Source: a virus
Reading direction: 5' to 3' (one strand)
IMG/VR virus record: IMGVR_UViG_3300035698_015044
Span: 1 to 23,625 of that record
DNA: 23,625 bases
The notes beneath the pieces were generated by a model. That model saw nothing but the letters and a program-made list of their open reading frames with translations. It was not told the DNA's origin and ran no database searches. Below are positions 6,991 through 14,191 of this stretch, piece after piece. Position 1 is the first letter of the stretch, and each line of letters opens with the position of its first letter. A program made the translations under genes and the position numbers.

Positions 6991-7940
6991 ATCAAAACTC
7001 ACCATGACAAAGCTAGAAATATATGATTATATACAAAAAAATAGATTTAAAATAGGATGTTTAAATAAAGGTGGAGGTTTAAATAATATCAAACTATTAC
7101 CAATATTTAAAGAAATAAATTACGATTTTGAAAATGAAGAAGATTTATATCTACATTTAAAAACACCTAATGCAAACGAACTAAAATGCAGATTAGATAG
7201 TTGTAATAATAAAAAAAGATTCATATCTTTTAGCCAAGGGTATAGAGATTTTTGTTCTAATAAATGTAGAAATAAATGGTTATCTATATCTAGAACTGGC
7301 GCAGGAAATCCTATTCATAGGATTAACGATGAAAATAGAAAAAAATGGAAGGCTACTTTGTCGAAACAAGTTAAAGCAAGAATAAATGCCGGAACATGGA
7401 CTCCTGTAGCTACAAATTCATGGTGTCATTCACGCTATAATTTAACATTTACGCGCAATAACAAAATCATAAAACAAAAAGTACGCTCTTCTTGGGAAGC
7501 ATTTTTTCAAATACTTCATCCTAATTTAAAATATGAAAAATTAAGAGTACCATATTTTAATGACAATGGATGGCATTCATATATAGTAGATTTTATTGAT
7601 AACGAAAACAAATATGTATATGAATTAAAACCTAAGGCTTTAACAAAAACTAATGTTAATATAATTAAAGAAGAAGCACTATTAGCTTGGTGCAAAATTA
7701 ATAATTATAAATATATTCTAATAACAGAAGAATATTTTAAAAATATCATATATGACGAAAATTTATTTAAAAATAAAGTTTTAGAATATGATAAATTGAA
7801 AAGATTTAAACTTTATTTTAAAGATGAAAATTAAAAAAATATCAAAAATAAAATATACTGGAGATGTATATAACTTAAGAATAAAAAATGAAGAGGAAAC
7901 AAATCATAATTATTTCGCAAATGGTTTATGTGTATCAAAT
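6685..7940 (+). mobile_element. Split intein with nested free-standing homing endonuclease gene
   Basis: The element runs from Cys1 of the N-intein (TGT 6685-6687) to the last Asn of the C-intein (AAT 7938-7940). N-intein: 101 residues, block A CLHPDT, block B TGNH. C-intein: 39 residues starting with its own ATG at 7824, block F GDVYNLRI and NHNYFANGL, ending VSN, followed by Cys+1. The three reading frames differ (N-intein, endonuclease, C-intein), so this is not one intein broken by a single indel. The arrangement matches the fractured-gene type described in environmental phage sequence: N-extein/IntN, endonuclease gene, IntC/C-extein. The penultimate residue is Ser, not the usual His. The insertion is at the phase-0 boundary DE^CHH, so the native Cys serves as the +1 nucleophile. 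Confidence 0.9.
7004..7834 (+). CDS. Free-standing homing endonuclease, Vsr / PD-(D/E)xK-like with zinc knuckle
   Basis: A 276-residue protein lying between the two intein halves, where inteins usually carry an endonuclease domain. The N-terminal half has a treble-clef-like cluster Cys62-x4-Cys67...Cys84-x3-Cys88 (CRLDSC...FCSNKC). The C-terminal half has a nuclease core: SSWEAFF (Glu165), HSYIVDFI (His191, Asp196) and YVYELKPK (Glu207, Lys209), a hydrophobic-D-hydrophobic / E-x-K pattern of the PD-(D/E)xK and Vsr-like (EDxHD, I-Bth0305I-type) folds. No LAGLIDADG, HNH or GIY-YIG motif is seen. Its expected role is cutting intein-less uvsW alleles to spread the element. The start is 13 bases after the N-intein stop, and its end overlaps the C-intein start by 11 bases. 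Confidence 0.8.
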   Translation: MTKLEIYDYIQKNRFKIGCLNKGGGLNNIKLLPIFKEINYDFENEEDLYLHLKTPNANELKCRLDSCNNKKRFISFSQGYRDFCSNKCRNKWLSISRTGAGNPIHRINDENRKKWKATLSKQVKARINAGTWTPVATNSWCHSRYNLTFTRNNKIIKQKVRSSWEAFFQILHPNLKYEKLRVPYFNDNGWHSYIVDFIDNENKYVYELKPKALTKTNVNIIKEEALLAWCKINNYKYILITEEYFKNIIYDENLFKNKVLEYDKLKRFKLYFKDEN

Positions 7941-8774
7941 TGTCATCATGCTAAGACAAAGAGTATAAAGGATGTAATTACAAAATCATATAACTCAAAA
8001 TATAATGTAGGGATGACAGGAACACTTCCCCCTAAAGGTTCTATTGATTCATTTACAGTTCAATCATATTTAGGACCTTGTGTGTATATAGTTAAATCTG
8101 CAGAGTTAATCGCTTCTAATTACGCAACACCTGTTAATGTAATTGGGATTGAAATGGATTATTTAGAAAAAGAATATAAAAAGAAACTTTACAATCTAAG
8201 AAATGTAAGTGCAGATGAAAAAGATGGCGTGAAACTTCTTAATCTTGAAAAAGATATTATTCGAGGAGACAGAAAGAGATTAGTCTATATATGTGAAACA
8301 GTAGCGAAATCTACAAAAAACTCACTTGTATTATTCTCGGATATTAAAAATGATTATGGGAGAACTATTTTTAATTGGTTAAAAGAGAACACAGAAAAGA
8401 CTGTTTATTATATTGACGGAGGAACGAAAGGTGAGAATCGTGATTACTTTAAGAAACAAATGGAAGATAATGAAAATATAATCATTGTTGCATCAATTGG
8501 CACATTTTCAGAAGGCATAAATATTCATAATGTCCATAATATCTTTATAGTAGAATCAAACAAATCAGAATATATTGTAAGACAAATACTTGGTAGAGGA
8601 ATGAGATTACTTGAAGGAAAAGATATTATGACTGTAATAGATTTTTGTGATAATTTTGAGTATGGATCTCATAAATATCAAAAGAAGAATTACTTGTTAA
8701 GACATGCCGATGAAAGAGCTCGAATTTATAAAGATAGAGGCTTCCCATATAAACGATTCAAAGTGAAGATTTAA
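7824..8774 (+). CDS. uvsW: C-intein fused to UvsW helicase C-terminal part
   Basis: Residues 1-39 are the C-intein (starts MKIKKISKIKYTGDVYNLR, ends GLCVSN). The C-extein begins with CHHAKTKS, completing motif II as DECHH when spliced, which parallels T4 DECHLATGKS. Later helicase motifs: VGMTGTLPP (motif III), IIIVASIGTFSEGIN (motif V) and IVRQILGRGMRL (motif VI, arginine fingers). The C-terminus (YLLRHADERARIYKDRGFPY) matches the T4 UvsW end (YLLKHGIDRIQRYADEKFNY). N- and C-exteins sum to about 512 residues, close to T4 UvsW (503). The ATG at 7824 overlaps the endonuclease stop, so translation is probably coupled. A hairpin terminator overlaps its stop codon. Confidence 0.9.
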   Translation: MKIKKISKIKYTGDVYNLRIKNEEETNHNYFANGLCVSNCHHAKTKSIKDVITKSYNSKYNVGMTGTLPPKGSIDSFTVQSYLGPCVYIVKSAELIASNYATPVNVIGIEMDYLEKEYKKKLYNLRNVSADEKDGVKLLNLEKDIIRGDRKRLVYICETVAKSTKNSLVLFSDIKNDYGRTIFNWLKENTEKTVYYIDGGTKGENRDYFKKQMEDNENIIIVASIGTFSEGINIHNVHNIFIVESNKSEYIVRQILGRGMRLLEGKDIMTVIDFCDNFEYGSHKYQKKNYLLRHADERARIYKDRGFPYKRFKVKI

Positions 8775-8789
8775 GTATCTTCACTTTTT
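8761..8789 (+). terminator. Rho-independent terminator after uvsW
   Basis: A 10-bp perfect stem AAGTGAAGAT (8761-8770) / ATCTTCACTT (8777-8786), with a 6-base loop containing most of the uvsW stop codon, followed by T's. A late-promoter-like motif begins 7 bases later. Confidence 0.8.
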
Positions 8790-8795
8790 ATGCTT

Positions 8796-8811
8796 GAATA
8801 TATAAAATAAA
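8796..8811 (+). promoter_or_regulatory. Late-promoter-like motif GAATATATAAAATAAA
   Basis: One of four near-identical copies on the + strand (8796, 11852, 12861, 22192). It contains a TATAAAA core like the T4 late promoter TATAAATA and lies 10 bases upstream of the 8822 gene, directly after a terminator. Being so close to the ATG, the transcript would have a very short leader. Confidence 0.6.
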
Positions 8812-8821
8812 TTATCATACT

Positions 8822-10639
8822 ATGGGTAAAATTAAAGAAAAAATTCATGAACTTGCCGATTTAGTTCAAGATATGATAAATGATGGTGTACATGATAATG
8901 AAATAGATTCTTATATTGAAGCACAAGTATCTCCTGAAGAATTTAAATTTTATCATGGTCATAAAGATTTAATATTTTATATATTAAGAAATATGCCTGA
9001 ATCAAAAAATAATAAGAAAAATATGAAAAAAATAAATGAAAAGTTAGCTGGAAAAAGAGAAAAACAAGAGCGTGATGCGAATGATGATGCGAAAGATATG
9101 GACGAATCTGTAAATGAAGGAAGATATTCGCAATCTGAAGTAGAACCCAGGGATGATTTAAAAGCAAATTTTAGAAGTTATGAAGAATCTGAAAATACAA
9201 TAGAAGATGCAGAACAATTATTTGATATACTTACGAATAGACATCCAAATGAAGATAGTAATTATCTTCAAAACTTAGCATATGATTGGTGTGGTGTAGA
9301 AATTCAGGGTGATTTTGATTATGATACTCGAGATAAAGAAGGGATTGACGATGAAGAATGGACTGATCCAGCAGGCGGATCACATCATGGAGATGAAGAT
9401 GATCCAGCTAGACAATACGAATCACAAAAATCTAAATATGTTAAAACTTCTATAAACGAAGAATTTCCAGAAGATGGAGATGACTTTGGATTGGGAGATC
9501 TTGAATATGGCGTAAGTCAAGATAAAGATGAAGAAACAGATGACAGTGAAGAAGATGATGGAGATGAATTAGCAGATTTTGAATGGGAAGTTGGAAGTTA
9601 TATCAGTAAAATTGTTAAAGATTATGATGCTGATAATTTAGGAGATGCTTTAGGTGATAATATGGCGCTAATACAACGATGTATGCAATCAGGCGTAAGC
9701 CCAGAAGAATGTGCCAAACAACTATTAACTAATGAAGAATTTTTAGAAGACATAGGAGCATTAAATGAAGCATATAGCGATAAATTAAAGTCTCATACTA
9801 AAATTCTTTCAGAACATAAAACAAAAAAAATAAACGAAATGAGAGAAGATGATGCACCAACAGCAGAAGAGGTTTTGAATAATAAACCTGAATTAAAAGC
9901 AGAATATGAAGATTGGTTATATAGAGCGATAGTTAAAATTGCTATAGATGTTAAACGTGGCGATGATGTTAATGATGCTATTTTTAATTATGCTGATGTA
10001 AAGGGTTGGTTTGAAAGAAAAACTCCAAAAGAAACAAAAATATATCAACAACGCTTTGTAAATCTTATAGGTGTTATGGAAGAACTTGGATTTGAATTAA
10101 ATGATGATATGTGGAGTGTTATACACAATGAAGACAATCTCGTTAATGAATCAGAATATATTATGCCTCTTCTTGGCGAAAAAAATCTAAATGAAGCGAA
10201 GAAAAATTGGTACTATAAACCAGCTCCTTGGGCTATAGGTGCTGCAAATTCTGAAAAGAGAAAGTTCCTTAAAATTCATCCTGATGCAAAAGTGACTATT
10301 TCAGGAAAAGATGGGTTTGTAAGAGTTAATGGAAGAATAGCTTATGATATTTCGGCATCCATGGGAAATAGAGGAGATAGAAATCCACAAAGTAAATTAG
10401 AAGATGCATATCAAGTATCGCTTTCTGAATCACAAAAATCTGACTTTATAATGAAATCATTAGAAGAATCTTTATCATCAGGGGATTATAGAGCTATGGA
10501 AGGCGCTATTGAATTAGAATTTTCAGAGGATGACGGAAATATAAAAGCTACACGTGAACAACAATATAACTTTTTAATGAGTCAAGGATTCAAAAAAGAA
10601 AAAATAGAGGAATTTTTAGCAGAATGGTTTGAAGAATAA
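8822..10639 (+). CDS. Acidic late protein with multiple LNE-type triplets, putative processed head protein
   Basis: 605 residues, no family recognised. A Lys/Glu-rich N-terminus (KIKEKIHELADLVQ), long acidic stretches (for example DEETDDSEEDDGDELAD, about 236-252), and separable segments such as EYEDWLYRAIVKIAIDVKRG (about 360-380) and KNWYYKPAPWAIGAANSEKR (about 460-480). Six [V/I/L]-N-E triplets end at residues 99, 213, 316, 339, 443 and 458, several followed by small residues (NE|G, NE|A, NE|S, NE|A), which resembles T4 gp21 prohead-protease sites. They would cut the protein into about seven pieces. Its position behind the first late promoter supports a virion role. This is inference; no enzyme motif is visible. 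Confidence 0.7.
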   Translation: MGKIKEKIHELADLVQDMINDGVHDNEIDSYIEAQVSPEEFKFYHGHKDLIFYILRNMPESKNNKKNMKKINEKLAGKREKQERDANDDAKDMDESVNEGRYSQSEVEPRDDLKANFRSYEESENTIEDAEQLFDILTNRHPNEDSNYLQNLAYDWCGVEIQGDFDYDTRDKEGIDDEEWTDPAGGSHHGDEDDPARQYESQKSKYVKTSINEEFPEDGDDFGLGDLEYGVSQDKDEETDDSEEDDGDELADFEWEVGSYISKIVKDYDADNLGDALGDNMALIQRCMQSGVSPEECAKQLLTNEEFLEDIGALNEAYSDKLKSHTKILSEHKTKKINEMREDDAPTAEEVLNNKPELKAEYEDWLYRAIVKIAIDVKRGDDVNDAIFNYADVKGWFERKTPKETKIYQQRFVNLIGVMEELGFELNDDMWSVIHNEDNLVNESEYIMPLLGEKNLNEAKKNWYYKPAPWAIGAANSEKRKFLKIHPDAKVTISGKDGFVRVNGRIAYDISASMGNRGDRNPQSKLEDAYQVSLSESQKSDFIMKSLEESLSSGDYRAMEGAIELEFSEDDGNIKATREQQYNFLMSQGFKKEKIEEFLAEWFEE

Positions 10640-10660
10640 AAATAACAGATAAAAAGATAA

Positions 10661-10687
10661 AAAAGGGAGTCAAATTGACTCCCTTTT
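10661..10687. terminator. Bidirectional terminator between convergent genes
   Basis: A perfect 13-bp inverted repeat: AAAAGGGAGTCAA (10661-10673) and TTGACTCCCTTTT (10675-10687). A-run and T-run on both sides let it act in both directions, for the 8822 gene (+) and the exported-protein gene (-). Confidence 0.85.
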
Positions 10688-10692
10688 GATTG

Positions 10693-11637
10693 TTATCTTC
10701 TTCGACTTGATGAACTTCCTGAAGATGATGAACTTCCTGAACTTCTGCTTACTCCCCTAGATCCACTAGAAAATGAGCTTCTATTTTGTGCAGGTGCTGA
10801 GTAACTTCTGCTTTGTGTAGGTGCTATATTTCTTCTTGGTGCTATAACTCTCGTTTTTGTTTGTGTTTGTATATTTGTTCTTGTCTGAATATTTCTTGTT
10901 TGCGTTTGTACTTTTGCATTATTGTATAAAGGTTTTGTAGGTGTCCTTGGTTGATTATAAGAAGGGACATATGATCTGCTATTTAAATTCGTTGATTTAT
11001 TTTGAGGCATAACTCTTCTAGTATCTTGAGGTCTACTTACAGCTTGTGTTGCAGGTTGAACTCTTCGATTATACGTACTCGATAATATTGAAGTTCTTTC
11101 TCTTCGTCCATATTGTACGTTATTTCTATCATACGATGTGTAATTGTTTGAAACATAATAATTATTACTCCAATGATTCCAGTTATAGTGATAATTATAT
11201 CTACAAGAACTCCAGTAATTGTAACCAAAATAAAAATTATTATAATACCAAGGACTATAAAAACTCATATAAGGATTATACCCAAAATAAAAACTATTAT
11301 AATAAAATGGATCGTTATAATACCAATAGTTGAAACCAAAGTGATGAAATCTATTTATTCTTCCTGAATAAAAAAATGGGTCATCTTCATAATAATTTAC
11401 AATAATTTGAATTGACTTGACTTCTTCAGTTCGTTTAATTGTATCTTGTTTTTGATTATCTATAGAAGGTATAAAATATAAATCATCATATTCTGGTTTA
11501 ATTGTTTCTATAGGTCCTCTTCCTGCTTCAAGTTCTTTAAGTTCCCAATACTTTTCGTAATTGGATTTTTCTTCTTTTTGCCCAAATGTCGATAAAGACA
11601 AGAACAACATAATTAATAAAATAAGTAGTTTTTTCAT
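10693..11637 (-). CDS. Exported Tyr/Asn-rich and Ser/Arg-rich protein (moron-like)
   Basis: The only minus-strand gene in the window: 314 residues. Residues 1-19 form a clear signal peptide (MKKLLILLIMLFLSLSTFG, cut likely before Gln20), in the style of Bacteroidota exported proteins. No lipobox Cys, so not a lipoprotein. After a charged stretch (about 21-75) comes a Tyr/Asn/Phe/Trp-rich block (about 90-170), then an Arg/Gln/Thr-rich linker with repeated QTRTNIQTQTKTR units, and a terminal Ser/Gly tract (SRGVSRSSGSSSSSGSSSSRRR-like, about 293-314). No fold recognised. It has its own late-type promoter and terminator, which suggests an acquired moron acting in the host envelope: surface change, exclusion or lysis-related are possibilities. 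The signal peptide is the firm part; the role is open. Confidence 0.75.
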   Translation of the reverse strand: MKKLLILLIMLFLSLSTFGQKEEKSNYEKYWELKELEAGRGPIETIKPEYDDLYFIPSIDNQKQDTIKRTEEVKSIQIIVNYYEDDPFFYSGRINRFHHFGFNYWYYNDPFYYNSFYFGYNPYMSFYSPWYYNNFYFGYNYWSSCRYNYHYNWNHWSNNYYVSNNYTSYDRNNVQYGRRERTSILSSTYNRRVQPATQAVSRPQDTRRVMPQNKSTNLNSRSYVPSYNQPRTPTKPLYNNAKVQTQTRNIQTRTNIQTQTKTRVIAPRRNIAPTQSRSYSAPAQNRSSFSSGSRGVSRSSGSSSSSGSSSSRRR

Positions 11638-11652
11638 AGTTCATTGTTTTAG

Positions 11653-11668
11653 TTTAGTTTATATATAG
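11653..11668 (-). promoter_or_regulatory. Late-promoter-like motif on minus strand
   Basis: On the minus strand this reads CTATATATAAACTAAA, matching the + strand motif GAATATATAAAATAAA at most positions. It lies about 15 bases upstream of the exported-protein ATG (11637), the only minus-strand gene, so the motif follows gene direction. Confidence 0.5.
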
Positions 11669-11702
11669 TCTATACTTATAATACTATCTAAAACTGTGCA
11701 AC

Positions 11703-11758
11703 TTTTTGTTAATTTTTGTTAATAATGTTAAGAATTTGTTATTTAACAATTTTTTAAC
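11703..11758. promoter_or_regulatory. Cluster of phased GTTAA/TTAAC sites in the divergent intergenic region
   Basis: Between the divergent genes (11638-11876) GTTAA occurs at 11708, 11718 and 11727, GTTAT at 11738, and the complement TTAAC at 11743 and 11754, with steps of about 10-11 bases (one helical turn) over much of the cluster. The 18-base part at 11742-11759 differs by one base from 1947-1964 upstream of gene 32. This looks like a binding array for a regulator, though AT-richness makes chance matches likely. Confidence 0.35.
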
Positions 11759-11782
11759 AATAAAAACAGTCTTGAAAGACAA

Positions 11783-11798
11783 GAATATATAAATAAAG
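11783..11798 (+). promoter_or_regulatory. Second, weaker late-promoter-like motif
   Basis: GAATATATAAATAAAG, one A shorter in the core than the consensus. It lies 54 bases upstream of the better copy at 11852, so the 11877 gene may have two starts of transcription. Confidence 0.35.
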
Positions 11799-11851
11799 CA
11801 TAAGATTTTTGTATATTTTAATAAAATTTGCATAATGGTCTTATCTAACAT

Positions 11852-11867
11852 GAATATATAAAATAAA
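11852..11867 (+). promoter_or_regulatory. Late-promoter-like motif GAATATATAAAATAAA
   Basis: Identical to the copy at 8796 over all 16 bases and 9 bases upstream of the ATG at 11877. Confidence 0.6.
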
Positions 11868-11876
11868 ATCATAAAT

Positions 11877-12425
11877 ATGAGAAAATTTGGAGACTTATAC
11901 AAAGAAAAATTAAATGAATCTGAAGACCGTCAAGAAACAAAAGTTTTATCAGACTTCAGACAAATTTATAATGTGATGCTAGAACACTACGGACTTTCAT
12001 CTGTTCATGATTTGGATGATCCTTCACAGGTGTCATTCTTAACAGAACTTAATCATTATTGGAGTGAAGAAAAAGGATTAAGTGAAAAAGGAGAAAAATT
12101 TGTTGTTAAACGCTCAATGACTCTTAATGAAAACTCAACAACTGTTCAAAAGAAAAACTATCTTAAACTTAAAGCAACTTCTGTACTTAAAGAAACATTA
12201 AGACAATCTGATCTTAAATTCAAATTTTATAATATTATCGATGAAATATATAAACAAGTTAATGCGTCAAATCTTAATGAGACCTTATCACCTCAATCAA
12301 TCACTTTAATACTTGAAAGTGCTTTTAAAGAAGCTGGAGAAGAGTTTATAGCCAATGTGAACTACGAACTCAAAGAAAGTGTAAAACCTAAGAAGAAATT
12401 TGTAGTAAAAGTAAAAGCAAAATAA
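11877..12425 (+). CDS. Putative capsid-targeted internal protein
   Basis: 182 residues, function not recognised. The N-terminus MRKFGDLYKEKLNE|SEDR has the shape of a T4 capsid-targeting sequence: a short amphipathic basic helix ending in a L-x-E prohead-protease site (Glu14) followed by Ser. Two more LNE triplets end at residues 85 and 135. The remainder is helical and Lys/Glu-rich and ends in a basic tail (KPKKKFVVKVKAK), which could bind DNA in the head. It is first in a late unit with the 12437 gene, which starts 11 bases after its stop. Confidence 0.65.
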   Translation: MRKFGDLYKEKLNESEDRQETKVLSDFRQIYNVMLEHYGLSSVHDLDDPSQVSFLTELNHYWSEEKGLSEKGEKFVVKRSMTLNENSTTVQKKNYLKLKATSVLKETLRQSDLKFKFYNIIDEIYKQVNASNLNETLSPQSITLILESAFKEAGEEFIANVNYELKESVKPKKKFVVKVKAK

Positions 12426-12436
12426 AAACAAAAAAT

Positions 12437-12790
12437 ATGAAAGCAAAATTATTAAGAGAATCTTTAAATGAAGGATTCACCACAGAAGAAGGAAGAAACA
12501 TCGATAAAATTGCAAGTATGTTAGGTTATGATGATTTTCATGAATTTCTTGGTGATAATCCTGGATGTTATGAAGCTATAACAAAATGGATAGATGAATA
12601 TTTTTCAGATCAACTTGCAACAGAACAGTATGAACCAGAAGAACTTGAAAGACTAAATTTATATACAGCAGCTGAAAAGATTAGAGAAGATGAAGACGAT
12701 GAAGACGATGAAGACGATGATGAGGATAATAAACCACCTGCTAATATAAAACCACCCCCTAAATCACCTCCTAATATAAAATTAAATTAA
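12437..12790 (+). CDS. Putative capsid-targeted small protein with acidic repeat and proline tail
   Basis: 117 residues. MKAKLLRESLNE|GF is a leader/cleavage motif of the same kind as in 14160 and 14476. The mature part holds a compact domain (MLGYDDFHEFLGDNPGCYEA, about 31-50, then KWIDEYFSDQL), an Asp/Glu run from a 9-base DNA repeat, and a proline-rich tail (KPPPKSPPNIKLN). Small domains of this kind recur in late proteins of large phages as far as I recall, but I cannot name the family. It is followed by a terminator at 12832. Confidence 0.65.
   Translation: MKAKLLRESLNEGFTTEEGRNIDKIASMLGYDDFHEFLGDNPGCYEAITKWIDEYFSDQLATEQYEPEELERLNLYTAAEKIREDEDDEDDEDDDEDNKPPANIKPPPKSPPNIKLN
12689..12724 (+). 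repeat. 9-bp in-frame tandem repeat (GATGAAGAC)
   Basis: Three exact GATGAAGAC units (12689, 12698, 12707) and a fourth diverged unit (12716) encode the acidic Asp-Glu-Asp run of the 12437 protein. The number of units could vary by slippage without breaking the frame. Confidence 0.8.
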
Positions 12791-12831
12791 AAGGAGTTAT
12801 GAATACATAATTTTTTAAAGATAACTATTAT

Positions 12832-12860
12832 AAAAAAGAGCCAACAATGCTCTTTTTTTT
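12832..12860 (+). terminator. Rho-independent terminator
   Basis: GAGC (12838-12841) / GCTC (12849-12852), extended by the preceding A-run and following T-run to a longer stem, loop CAACAAT, then eight T's. The promoter motif at 12861 starts on the very next base. Confidence 0.8.
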
Positions 12861-12876
12861 GAATATATAAAATAAT
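12861..12876 (+). promoter_or_regulatory. Late-promoter-like motif
   Basis: GAATATATAAAATAAT, differing from the consensus only in the last base, directly abutting the terminator T-run. It serves the propeller gene at 12920 with a leader of about 40 bases, longer than at the other copies. Confidence 0.55.
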
Positions 12877-12919
12877 GTAAATAAATTTTGTTAAATTGAC
12901 AAAATGAATTCAAATATTT

Positions 12920-14134
12920 ATGAGAGAACAAAGTTTTTTTTCTTCACAAGAACATGGTACAGGATTTGCAAAAATTGGATTTGATCATACAAGAATAGCA
13001 GTTAGAACGATTATTGTTGATTCTTCAGATAAATTATTTATTGGCGGAAGTTTTGCAAATTATGGAGATACGTCTGCTGCAAGCATAATAAAACTTAATT
13101 CAGATGGAACTCAAGATAAATCGTTCAATGCAGGATCAGGTTTTAATGCAAACGTTCATGTAATAAAATTTAATCCATTTAATAAGGGAGAAATTTTTGT
13201 CGGAGGTGATTTTTCAACATATAATGATGTATCAGCATACCATTTAATAAAATTAAATTATGATGGAACACGAGACGCTTCTTTTACAGAAGGAATGGGT
13301 TATGGGATAGGTAATAAAAACACAACGGATGATGTAAGAGATATTGCATTTGATGCAAGCGGTAATATTTTCATAGTAGGAAATTTTCATAGTTTTAATA
13401 TTCCAACAGATACTGACACATATCATGAATATGCAATTAGATTATTACCTAATGGAAATTTAGATGAAAGTTTTGTTACGGGCGATGGGTTAGGATATTA
13501 TATACATCCTGGAACTTATAATTGGATTAATACTGTTTATATAGATCCAAGTGATAGTACAAGAAGCGTTTATATAGGAGGAAATTTTACGTGGTGGCAA
13601 GATTCATATAGTAAGAATTTAGCAAAATTAAACAGTGACGGAACATATAACGCAGCATTTGATGTTAGTTGGGGGTGGTTTTATGATGTTTTTCAGATTA
13701 AAAAAGATAAGCTGGGAAGATTAATTATTGGAGGGAGTAGTGATTATTGGGATAGTAGTTTACGCGAAATTGTAAACAGAAAAGGAATATCGGGGCTTGA
13801 TGCTTCAACTTCTTATACAGATTGGTCATTTGATGTAAGCACTGGAATGACTGGAAGTGTATATGGTTTAGTTGAAGATATAGATGGGTTTTTTGTAATA
13901 GGTACTTGTGGTAATTACAAAGGTATTTCGAGTGATTCTTATTTCTTAAACTTAGATTCTTCAGGTATAATAAATCCTAATTTTAAGTTTTTAAAATTAG
14001 CATTTGATGGGAGTTATCCAACGAGTCCAATAACTGCAGCAATTGATTCAAACCGAAATATCTATATAGGTGGGTGGTTTGAGACCTATAAAGGACAAAA
14101 TTGTTGCAAGATAGTAAAGTTAAATGAAAATTGA
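12920..14134 (+). CDS. Delta-60 repeat beta-propeller protein
   Basis: 404 residues made of about seven repeats, each with a GG-x-F-like strand (LFIGGSF, IFVGGDF, IFIVGNF, VYIGGNF, LIIGGSS, FFVIGTC, IYIGGWF) and most with a K/R-L-x-x-D/N-G-x-x-D-x-S/A-F strand (LNSDGTQDKSF, LNYDGTRDASF, LLPNGNLDESF, LNSDGTYNAAF). This is the delta-60 / DUF5122 propeller repeat; seven units would make a closed seven-bladed propeller. No signal peptide and no LNE leader, so it is probably not exported by Sec or head-targeted. A tail, fibre-associated or decoration role is plausible because such propellers mediate binding. The ATG at 12920 is the first in frame after a TGA at 12905; an ATG at 12904 is in another, short frame. 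Confidence 0.8.
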   Translation: MREQSFFSSQEHGTGFAKIGFDHTRIAVRTIIVDSSDKLFIGGSFANYGDTSAASIIKLNSDGTQDKSFNAGSGFNANVHVIKFNPFNKGEIFVGGDFSTYNDVSAYHLIKLNYDGTRDASFTEGMGYGIGNKNTTDDVRDIAFDASGNIFIVGNFHSFNIPTDTDTYHEYAIRLLPNGNLDESFVTGDGLGYYIHPGTYNWINTVYIDPSDSTRSVYIGGNFTWWQDSYSKNLAKLNSDGTYNAAFDVSWGWFYDVFQIKKDKLGRLIIGGSSDYWDSSLREIVNRKGISGLDASTSYTDWSFDVSTGMTGSVYGLVEDIDGFFVIGTCGNYKGISSDSYFLNLDSSGIINPNFKFLKLAFDGSYPTSPITAAIDSNRNIYIGGWFETYKGQNCCKIVKLNEN

Positions 14135-14144
14135 TATATACAAT

Positions 14145-14191
14145 AAATAAAGAATTACTATGAATATAAAACTTGTAAAAGAATCGTTAAA
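14145..14191 (+). repeat. 47-bp direct repeat, copy 1 (leader plus capsid-targeting start)
   Basis: Identical over 47 bases to 14461-14507. It covers the A-rich leader AATAAAGAATTACT, the start codon and the first ten to eleven codons (MNIKLVKESLN). The sequences then diverge completely. Confidence 0.85.

Noticed and set aside
11046-11367. Open frames opposite to the Tyr/Asn-rich part of the minus-strand gene
   Set aside because: They mirror a low-complexity coding region (TAT/AAT codons read back as ATA/ATT); no start context or recognisable protein.
12790-12811. Shine-Dalgarno-like AAGGAG followed by ATG at 12799
   Set aside because: The frame is only three codons long (ATG AAT ACA TAA); likely chance.
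12904-12980. ATG at 12904 as start of the propeller gene
   Set aside because: It is in a different, short frame; the propeller frame is closed by TGA at 12905 and starts at 12920.
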